DNA of 11,600 nt from Chitinophagaceae bacterium (GTDB lineage: Bacteria > Bacteroidota > Bacteroidia > Chitinophagales > Chitinophagaceae): NCBI GenBank assembly GCA_025963615.1, contig JAOQAL010000597.1:1-11600 (forward strand), given 5' to 3'. Position 1 is the first letter of the stretch, and every line of letters starts with the position of its first letter. The notes beneath the pieces were generated by a model. It had not been told where the DNA came from. It made no database searches and saw only the letters and a program-made list of their open reading frames with translations. The position numbers were made by a program, and so were the translations under genes. This document shows, piece after piece, positions 1-6,118 of this stretch.

Positions 1-866
<866 letters not shown>

Positions 867-1787
867 TTAATTTGATTCACCTTTTTGAGTAAGCGTTCTG
901 AATACATCTTCAAGGCTCTGGCTTTCGCTTTGCAAAGAAACAATATTGAGGTTATGCTGCAATGCTAATTCTAAAATTTGTTTACGTACTGATTCGGAGG
1001 CGATCGTAGTAATCTGAAAATTGCAGGGGGAAACCTGGTGTACCTTTTCCGCACCGTTAAGGCTATCAAGGAGTGATTTATCGATCACTTCTTTAAATTG
1101 TACAATGACAACTTGTGTCTCCTTATTTCCTTTTTGCAGCTTGCTCAATTTATCATCCGCCACCAGCTCTCCTTGATTGATAATGATCACCCGGTCGCAG
1201 ATCGCCTCTACTTCCTGCAGGATATGCGAAGAAAAAAGAACCGTTTTGTTTTGACCCTGTTGTTTAATCACTTCCCGGATCTCGATAATCTGGTTGGGAT
1301 CAAGTCCGGAGGTTGGTTCATCTAATATCAATACCTCGGGATTATGAATCAGCGCAGCAGCCAACCCGACTCGTTGCTTATAACCCTTTGATAACTGGCC
1401 GATTTTCTTTTTGGCTTCCGGGATTAACCCAACCAGGAGAATGACTTTCTCTATGGCTTCTTTTTGATTTTTTACTTCATGTACTTCAGCGATAAACGAT
1501 AAATATTCCCGTACATACATGTCATAATAGAGTGCATTGGATTCCGGCAGGTACCCGATTTTCTTTTTGGTTTCCAGGGGCTGGTCCGCAACATGAATCC
1601 CGCAAACAAATGCATCGCCACCGGTTTGTTGCAGGTAACCGGTCAGGATCTTCATCGTGGTACTTTTACCGGCGCCATTGGGACCGAGAAAGCCAACGAT
1701 CTCTCCCTTATTTATTTTAAATGAAATGTTATTGACTGCTTTTTGCTCCCCGTAGACTTTCAGAAGATTTTTTACTTCAATAGACAT
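867..1787 (-). CDS. gldA: ABC transporter ATP-binding protein, GldA-like
   Basis: A 306-aa nucleotide-binding subunit of an ABC-2 type exporter. Visible motifs: Walker A GPNGAGKST at residues 35-43, a YLPE segment in the Q-loop position at 79-82 (Glu replaces Gln, as is common in this subfamily), signature LSKGYKQR at 132-139, Walker B LILDEP with Asp156/Glu157, D-loop SGLD at 160-163, and switch His188. The C-terminal 90 residues form the extra domain usual for this group. The N-terminus and the YDMYVREYLSF segment match my recollection of GldA, the ATPase that in flavobacteria works with GldF and GldG and is needed for gliding. No gldF or gldG gene is adjacent, so the permease must lie elsewhere, and a general exporter role is possible. 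ABC ATPase is certain; the GldA name is probable. Confidence 0.85.
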   Translation of the reverse strand: MSIEVKNLLKVYGEQKAVNNISFKINKGEIVGFLGPNGAGKSTTMKILTGYLQQTGGDAFVCGIHVADQPLETKKKIGYLPESNALYYDMYVREYLSFIAEVHEVKNQKEAIEKVILLVGLIPEAKKKIGQLSKGYKQRVGLAAALIHNPEVLILDEPTSGLDPNQIIEIREVIKQQGQNKTVLFSSHILQEVEAICDRVIIINQGELVADDKLSKLQKGNKETQVVIVQFKEVIDKSLLDSLNGAEKVHQVSPCNFQITTIASESVRKQILELALQHNLNIVSLQSESQSLEDVFRTLTQKGESN

Positions 1788-1883
1788 AATAAAAATGCGG
1801 ATTAACCAATTTGCTGTTTGCGAATTTAAGTGATTTCATCCGCACCCCCGTTCGCAGGATGGTTTCCCGATCCGCTACACATT

Positions 1884-1986
1884 GCGTCAAGTTAATTTTC
1901 CAGTTTGTTGTATGCTATCAAGGGAGCAGCGATATAGCGTTGAAGTCACAGGAGTACCTAAGCTCCAACAGGGAACCGTCCGGAAA
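1884..1986. repeat. Imperfect direct repeat, copy A
   Basis: This copy aligns without gaps to 2083-2185 with 18 mismatches in 103 positions by hand count (about 83% identity). The 5' 45 bases, starting GCGTCAAG and including AATTTTCCAGTTTGTTGT, are the best conserved. Most differences are transitions, consistent with an old duplication. Weaker similarity may extend about 18 bases further upstream, starting at TCCCG near 1865. Confidence 0.8.
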
Positions 1987-1994
1987 TCAGCCTG

Positions 1995-2013
1995 TCCCGA
2001 TTTTATATCGGGA
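1995..2013. repeat. TCCCGAT hairpin 1
   Basis: A perfect 7-bp inverted repeat, TCCCGAT (1995-2001) and ATCGGGA (2007-2013), around a 5-base loop. The same stem recurs at 2029-2046, and a lone TCCCGAT arm is at 1865-1871, so it is a family of related palindromes rather than a chance fold. Confidence 0.7.
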
Positions 2014-2028
2014 AGGCGTATTCGTTTT

Positions 2029-2046
2029 TCCCGATAGCCATCGGGA
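2029..2046. repeat. TCCCGAT hairpin 2
   Basis: Perfect 7-bp arms TCCCGAT (2029-2035) and ATCGGGA (2040-2046) with a 4-base loop AGCC, preceded by TTTTT and followed by CTTTTATTG. With T-rich sequence on the plus-strand 3' side and A-rich sequence on the other, it could act as a weak bidirectional terminator. Palindromes of this type are, as I recall, common between genes in Bacteroidota; that is not checked here. Confidence 0.65.
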
Positions 2047-2082
2047 CTTTTATTGTCGCAGATCCCGGTGACTATCTCATTA

Positions 2083-2185
2083 GCGTCAAGCTAATTTTCC
2101 AGTTTGTTGTGTGCTGTCAAGGGAGTAGCGATATACTGCTGAGGTCACAGTAGCATTCAAGCCCCATCAGGGAACCAGCCCGAAA
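2083..2185. repeat. Imperfect direct repeat, copy B
   Basis: Partner of 1884-1986, offset by 199 bp and without indels across 103 bases. Its 3' end runs into a hairpin (2179-2207), while copy A runs towards hairpin 1 (1995-2013). The full unit may therefore be a conserved block followed by a terminal stem-loop, present twice in tandem. Confidence 0.8.
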
Positions 2186-2207
2186 ACGCGCTGTTATCGT
2201 TTTCGGG
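2179..2207 (+). terminator. Strong hairpin with T-rich 3' flank
   Basis: CCCGAAAAC (2179-2187) pairs perfectly with GTTTTCGGG (2199-2207) over 9 bp with an 11-base loop. On the plus strand it is followed by GGGCC and then T-rich sequence, giving a terminator-like shape. No plus-strand gene lies just upstream, so it is more likely part of the repeat unit than the terminator of a visible transcript. Confidence 0.4.
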
Positions 2208-2212
2208 GGGCC

Positions 2213-2250
2213 TTTTTGTTTCTTTTTGGCCACACAAAAAGAAAAAGAAA
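2213..2250. repeat. A/T-rich inverted repeat
   Basis: TTTCTTTTTG at 2219-2228 pairs with CAAAAAGAAA at 2235-2244 around a 6-base loop, and the stem extends with one mismatch and one wobble to about 15 bp. It lies 72 bp beyond the end of the type II carbonic anhydrase gene on the minus strand. It could serve as a weak terminator there, or be the end of the repeat element in this region. Confidence 0.55.
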
Positions 2251-2321
2251 AGCAACCAAAAGCTCATTTGATATCCAAAAGCTCAACGAAGATTTAAAAA
2301 ACTTGACGCCTATGCGATCCA

Positions 2322-2957
2322 CTACAGATCATCATATTCATACAACTCGTCAATATGAGTACCCGCTTTCATTTCATAAACCGGGTTTATCAATCCATCA
2401 TTGAGTCCGTAGACCCAGCCATGCAGGTCCGGGCGTTGTTCTTTTTTCCACGCCCGTTGTATTATGGAGGTTTTGGCAAGATTAAACACCTGCTCTTTTA
2501 CATTTAATTCTGTCAGGCGGTTTGTTTTTTTATCCTCATCGGTGATGGCATCTAATTCTTCCCGGTGAAGGCGGTACACATCTTTTATATTACGTAACCA
2601 CATATTCAGAACGGGTTTAAAATCATTATTGGTAATAGCGGCTCTAATTCCACCGCAGCCATAATGACCACACACGATCACATGACGTACCTGCAGGTGA
2701 TTGACGGCATAATCCAATACACTCAGTAAATTAACATCCGTATTTACTACCAGGTTCGCCACATTGCGGTGAACAAAAATTTCACCCGGCTGTGTATCCG
2801 TTATTTCATTGGCCGGTACCCGGCTGTCACTACAGCCAATCCATAAAAATTCAGGCGTTTGTAAGTGTAACAGGCGATCAAAAAAATCAGGGTCTTCTTC
2901 CAGTTTCCTGGCCGCCCATTTTTTGTTATCGTTTAATAATACCTCATATGCTTTCAT
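2322..2957 (-). CDS. can: Beta-carbonic anhydrase, type II (bicarbonate-regulated, Can-like)
   Basis: Cytosolic zinc enzyme converting CO2 and water to bicarbonate and a proton; 211 aa, no signal peptide. Zinc ligands are Cys42, Asp44, His98 and Cys101, with Arg46 completing the Asp/Arg dyad (IGCSDSR, GHYGCGG). The numbering of all four ligands coincides with my recollection of the Haemophilus influenzae enzyme. Trp39, Gly41 and Arg64 of the non-catalytic bicarbonate pocket are also kept, with Tyr183 in HGWVYG as the likely equivalent of its Tyr181. This places it with the type II enzymes, which bicarbonate inhibits allosterically. The ATG at 2957 gives the usual N-terminus for the family. 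The gene is divergent from the inorganic-carbon operon starting at 3288. Function is very likely; allosteric behaviour is inferred from the residues. Confidence 0.95.
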   Translation of the reverse strand: MKAYEVLLNDNKKWAARKLEEDPDFFDRLLHLQTPEFLWIGCSDSRVPANEITDTQPGEIFVHRNVANLVVNTDVNLLSVLDYAVNHLQVRHVIVCGHYGCGGIRAAITNNDFKPVLNMWLRNIKDVYRLHREELDAITDEDKKTNRLTELNVKEQVFNLAKTSIIQRAWKKEQRPDLHGWVYGLNDGLINPVYEMKAGTHIDELYEYDDL

Positions 2958-3287
2958 ATATTACCGGCTTTGGATTCAAAAATAGCCTTTAATTCACTCT
3001 AAAGGAGTTGCCTCCGACCGTTCTCTAAACAATAGAAATTAAAGATTTAATTAAAAAATGACAAAACAATTAAAAAACTTTGCATTTTCCCATTTAGTTT
3101 TACAAACAGAAATAATTGTTATCGAACACTTTTGCCTGCCTGCTGTTAATTATTTCCTGACCGGAATACTGAATACAAGTTTCAGGTTCCTTAATAACCG
3201 TTAGTACGGGAATAGTCAATTTTAATTTTTTATTTTTATCAATGGTTTGGTTTGCAAAATGCAAATTATTATCTTTCAGCACTTCTA
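2958..3287. promoter_or_regulatory. 330-bp divergent intergenic region between the two carbonic anhydrase transcription units
   Basis: This A/T-rich stretch must carry promoters for the minus-strand type II carbonic anhydrase and the plus-strand operon. Several partial matches to the Bacteroidota promoter (TTTG, about 20 bases, TAnnTTTG) exist but none is convincing. GGAG-TTGC-CTCC at 3004-3015 is a 4-bp stem in the leader of the minus-strand gene; read on that strand its loop is GCAA, a GNRA tetraloop. A 60-codon minus-strand open frame (3100-3282) has no recognisable features and is not annotated. No riboswitch was recognised. Confidence 0.45.
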
Positions 3288-3659
3288 ATGAACATAAAGA
3301 GAAAAAAATATAACACGTTCCAGCTCAGCTCAGCTGTCTTTATGGTTCTCGCGTTGGTATGGCTTACCATCAGTTCTCCCTTTGTTTATGCCAGCCAGCA
3401 ACAACTTGCCAAGCAAAATAAAAATACAAATACCGGATCTTCCGTGGCAGGTAATGAAGAAGAATCTGCCAATCCTTTTGGCAGTAACACGGAAGAAAAA
3501 GTGCCCAATAGTAGTTCCTTTTCTGAAGAATACCTGCATGACCATCACGTAGCAGATTGTTTTTTCTCCATAGCGCTGCAGTACCATGACTCCGGGAATG
3601 CAGGCACTTATATTGCTTTTCACGGCGAACTCCTGGTTCCTCCACCCAACGTTGCATAG
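3288..3659 (+). CDS. Small exported protein of unknown function, first gene of the inorganic-carbon operon
   Basis: I do not recognise a named family. From the ATG at 3288 the protein is 123 aa. It starts with a basic segment (KRKK at 4-7), then a hydrophobic stretch at about 16-33, then VYA-S at 33-36, a good signal peptidase I site after Ala35. The mature part is about 88 aa: a polar Gln/Asn/Ser-rich linker, an NPFGSNTEEK segment, a His cluster YLHDHH, and an ending rich in aromatic residues that closes with FHGELLVPPPNVA. An upstream in-frame ATG at 3252 adds 12 residues before the basic segment and makes a poorer signal peptide, so 3288 is preferred. It lies 98 bp before the beta-CA on the same strand. 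The location suggests a periplasmic accessory protein, perhaps metal-binding, but that is inference. It resembles small proteins I vaguely recall beside SulP/CA genes in Bacteroidota. Confidence 0.75.
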   Translation: MNIKRKKYNTFQLSSAVFMVLALVWLTISSPFVYASQQQLAKQNKNTNTGSSVAGNEEESANPFGSNTEEKVPNSSSFSEEYLHDHHVADCFFSIALQYHDSGNAGTYIAFHGELLVPPPNVA

Positions 3660-3712
3660 TTTAAATCTCACGTATTGTTAAAGGCTTTTTAATAAGGCTT
3701 ATTTAATTATTC

Positions 3713-3742
3713 CGGCTATTATCAACTGTGATAACGGCTATT
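3713..3742 (+). promoter_or_regulatory. Dyad flanked by direct repeats upstream of the second carbonic anhydrase
   Basis: TTATCA at 3719-3724 and TGATAA at 3729-3734 form a perfect 6-bp dyad with a 4-base spacer. The octamer CGGCTATT occurs at 3713-3720 and again at 3735-3742, bracketing it. The group ends 15 bp before the ATG at 3758. It could be an operator or a small stem-loop acting on translation. No known regulator site was matched. Confidence 0.35.
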
Positions 3743-3757
3743 TAAACTATTTACCCA

Positions 3758-4414
3758 ATGAGAAAGCATTCAGAGGAATATCTACAAAATATAACCCCTT
3801 ACCAGGGGTATGAGTTATTGCTGCAGGGCAACCAGCGGTTTATCAATAATCTTAAAACAAACCACGATCATTTAGCATTGATTAACCAGACAAGTGAAGG
3901 GCAATATCCATTCGCAGTCATATTAAGCTGCATGGACTCGCGTACATCCACCGAGCTAATCTTCGATCAGTGCCTGGGTGATTTATTCAGCATCCGGATA
4001 GCCGGCAATATTGTGAATAATGATATACTGGCCAGTATCGAGTATGCTATAAAATATGTCGGCTCCAAAGTATTGATGGTGCTGGGACATACCGGGTGTG
4101 GCGCCATTAAAAGTGCCAAACAAGGCGTCACGGACGGACACATAACCGATCTGCTGAAACGGATACATCCTTCCATCAGCAAAGCATTGCTGCAGGATGA
4201 TGATAATCATTTGTTTGATGATAACGTGGCCTACGCCAATGTAGAAAACAGCCTGGAAGAAATACTGACACGAAGTGAAATTGTAAAAGAGATGTTTAAA
4301 AAAACACAGATCGGAATAGTAGGTGGCGTATATAACGTTGAAAATGGCAAAGTTGATTTTTTTAAAAACTTAACCACGAAAAAAAAAGAAGATAACCAGT
4401 TGGTAATTGTTTAA
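3758..4414 (+). CDS. Beta-carbonic anhydrase, type I-like, in the dab operon
   Basis: Cytosolic beta-CA of 218 aa interconverting CO2 and bicarbonate; no signal peptide. Zinc ligands are Cys58, Asp60, His111 and Cys114 with dyad Arg62 (SCMDSR, LGHTGCGA). The N-terminal GNQRF segment (24-28) and the C-terminal GGVYNVENGKVDFF are typical of a beta-CA branch different from that of the gene at 2322-2957. The residue three before the first zinc Cys is Ile rather than Trp, and Ser57 replaces the Gly just before it, so the allosteric bicarbonate pocket of type II enzymes appears absent. It sits between the small exported protein and sulP on the same strand, 79 bp before the preferred sulP start. A reversible cytosolic CA beside a bicarbonate accumulator is paradoxical and discussed in the findings. 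Confidence 0.94.
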   Translation: MRKHSEEYLQNITPYQGYELLLQGNQRFINNLKTNHDHLALINQTSEGQYPFAVILSCMDSRTSTELIFDQCLGDLFSIRIAGNIVNNDILASIEYAIKYVGSKVLMVLGHTGCGAIKSAKQGVTDGHITDLLKRIHPSISKALLQDDDNHLFDDNVAYANVENSLEEILTRSEIVKEMFKKTQIGIVGGVYNVENGKVDFFKNLTTKKKEDNQLVIV

Positions 4415-4432
4415 AAATGCCATGATAAAATG

Positions 4433-4457
4433 AGCCGTCCTGCCATGCGGGATGGCT
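4433..4457 (+). terminator. Hairpin in the CA-sulP spacer, possible attenuator
   Basis: AGCCGTCC at 4433-4440 pairs with GGATGGCT at 4450-4457 (8 bp including one G-T wobble) around a 9-base loop, followed by TATTTC. It lies 18 bp after the carbonic anhydrase stop and contains the more upstream sulP ATG candidate (4452). It could be a partial terminator or a processing site that lowers sulP-dabAB expression relative to the first two genes. The 3' T-run is weak. Confidence 0.45.
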
Positions 4458-4493
4458 TATTTCACCAGAACTCCATTAAAAGAAAAAATAAAA

Positions 4494-6101
4494 ATGAAAT
4501 TTAGTACAAAGACATTAAAATCGGATTTACCCTCGGGACTTGTAGTTTTTTTGGTGGCACTACCCCTTTGCCTGGGTATTTCGCTGGCATCCGGAGCACC
4601 ATTTTTCAGCTGTTTAATATCCGTCATTATTGGCGGTGTTGTAATCGGCGTGTTAAGTGGTTCCAAACTGAGTGTAAGCGGACCCGCCGCCGGCCTGGCG
4701 GCATTGGTGCTGGCGGCTATTACCAATATCGGCGCATTTGAATTGTTTCTATGCGCAGTATTGATAGCCGGTATATTACAGGTATTGATGAGCGTTGCCC
4801 GCCTGGGTGGCATAGCCAATTATTTTCCGTCGAGTGTTATTAAAGGCATGCTGACCAGTATTGGTATTTTAATTATCGCCAAACAGATTCCACATGCCGT
4901 CGGTTATGACCGCGATGAAAAAGGTAACCTGACAGAACTGTTTCCTTTTGGAAATGAGGATTGGCATGAATTATTGCAACCCCTGCAACATATCGATGCC
5001 GGGGTTTTTATCATTTGTCTCATCTCTATTTTGATAATGCTCGTTTGGGAAAGGCCATTTATCAGGAACAAAGTAAAGTTTATACCCGGCGCCCTGGTAG
5101 CCGTTATTATTTCTATTATCATCAATGAAATACTGAAAGCGTCAAAAAATTCTTTCGTTATTACAGAAGATCATTTGGTACGGATAAAAGCGGCTAATAG
5201 CCCGGCTGAATTTTTTGGGTTTTTTACCCTCCCGGATTTCAATGGTTTTTTAAACAGTAAGGTCATCGTTACAGGTATTATGATTGCCATTATCGCATCC
5301 CTTGAAACCTTGCTGAGTATCGAAGCGGTGGATAATATCGATCCCGAACGGAATGTTACCAATACCAACAGGGAATTAATGGCACAGGGAATTGGCAATA
5401 GTATATCGGGTTTAATAGGAGGCTTGCCAATCACCAGTGTGATTGTTAGAAGCAGCGCTAACATCCATGCGGGCGCAAAATCCAAATGGTCGGCCATCTT
5501 TCACGGATTTTTATTATTGTTTACAGTCATCAGCATTCCGCATCTACTCAACCTTATTCCTTTATCTTCTTTAGCGGCTATCCTGCTTTTGACAGGATAT
5601 AAACTTTGTAAACTTTCTGTTTTTAAGCAGATGTTTAAAAATGGCAAATATCAATCCATTCCTTTTTTTGTTACGGTAGCTGTGATCATCGGCATCGATC
5701 TCATGGGCATTTACCCACCGTTAAAGGGCGAGGGCCTATTGGTAGGAGTGGTAGCCGGCCTGGTTGCGGCGTTTGGTGCTATACTGCATGGCAATCTGAA
5801 AAACTCCTATTATTTCCATAAATCCAAACATCACGAAGGTGACATTATCCGGATACGATTATCCGAGGAAGTATCCTTTCTGAATAAAGCGGCTATACGG
5901 GAAACACTGGATCATATACCGGCAAATTCCAGCGTGGTAATTGATGCGTCACACACAGACTACATAGATTTTGATGTGCTGGGATTAATTAAGGAATTCA
6001 GGGATATAAAAGCCCCACTCAAACACATCACCTGCAAACTGGAAGGCTTTAAAGAAAAATACCAGATCGAAAATCAACTCAACGTACAATCGGTCCATTA
6101 A
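4494..6101 (+). CDS. SulP-family inorganic anion transporter, probable bicarbonate importer
   Basis: A 535-aa inner-membrane SulP/SLC26 transporter. The N-terminal half-helix region ALPLCLGISLASGAP (22-36) and SVSGPAAGLA (59-68) are the paired substrate-site segments of the family. A second conserved block at about 268-330 reads ASLETLLSIEAVDNID and then GGLPITSVIVRSSANIHAG. About 10-14 hydrophobic segments follow the usual pattern. The C-terminal part from about 448 is a short STAS-like domain with VVIDASHTDYIDFDVLGLI. The start at 4494 is chosen because the in-frame ATG at 4452 lies inside a hairpin and adds an atypical 14-residue extension. SulP proteins carry sulfate, bicarbonate or other anions; sequence alone does not fix the substrate. 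The adjacent carbonic anhydrase and dabAB make bicarbonate most likely. dabA begins 17 bp after its stop, which points to co-transcription. Confidence 0.92.
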   Translation: MKFSTKTLKSDLPSGLVVFLVALPLCLGISLASGAPFFSCLISVIIGGVVIGVLSGSKLSVSGPAAGLAALVLAAITNIGAFELFLCAVLIAGILQVLMSVARLGGIANYFPSSVIKGMLTSIGILIIAKQIPHAVGYDRDEKGNLTELFPFGNEDWHELLQPLQHIDAGVFIICLISILIMLVWERPFIRNKVKFIPGALVAVIISIIINEILKASKNSFVITEDHLVRIKAANSPAEFFGFFTLPDFNGFLNSKVIVTGIMIAIIASLETLLSIEAVDNIDPERNVTNTNRELMAQGIGNSISGLIGGLPITSVIVRSSANIHAGAKSKWSAIFHGFLLLFTVISIPHLLNLIPLSSLAAILLLTGYKLCKLSVFKQMFKNGKYQSIPFFVTVAVIIGIDLMGIYPPLKGEGLLVGVVAGLVAAFGAILHGNLKNSYYFHKSKHHEGDIIRIRLSEEVSFLNKAAIRETLDHIPANSSVVIDASHTDYIDFDVLGLIKEFRDIKAPLKHITCKLEGFKEKYQIENQLNVQSVH

Positions 6102-6118
6102 CTAAAATCCCTGCCAGC

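Larger units (their letters stand above)
1788..2321. other. 534-bp non-coding region with direct repeats and hairpins
   Basis: No credible gene lies between gldA and the type II carbonic anhydrase, both on the minus strand; the open frames here lack codon structure or recognisable protein features. The region is a repeat cluster: two imperfect 103-bp direct repeats 199 bp apart, two hairpins with the same TCCCGAT/ATCGGGA stem between them, a CCCGAAAAC/GTTTTCGGG hairpin, and a long A/T inverted repeat. It may be an eroded mobile or dispersed repeat. I saw no tRNA fold. Confidence 0.6.

Noticed and set aside
1811..2071. 86-codon plus-strand open frame between gldA and the carbonic anhydrase
   Set aside because: It runs through repeat copy A and the TCCCGAT hairpins, and its translation shows no protein-like features.
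2216..2404. 62-codon plus-strand open frame
   Set aside because: It arises from the A-rich inverted repeat and overlaps the end of the carbonic anhydrase gene antisense; the translation is low-complexity.
3034..3065. Promoter-like TTTG and TAATTTCT on the minus strand for the type II carbonic anhydrase
   Set aside because: Spacing is right at 20 bases, but two of the six fixed -7 positions differ; in such A/T-rich DNA this is expected by chance.
3246..3277. Promoter-like TTTG (3246-3249), 20-base gap, TATCTTTC (3270-3277) for the plus-strand operon
   Set aside because: Spacing fits the Bacteroidota pattern, but the -7 box lacks its final G and the start point would fall only a few bases before the ATG at 3288.
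3100..3282. 60-codon minus-strand open frame in the divergent spacer
   Set aside because: A/T-rich composition, no recognisable motif or membrane segment, and it occupies the expected promoter region of the operon.
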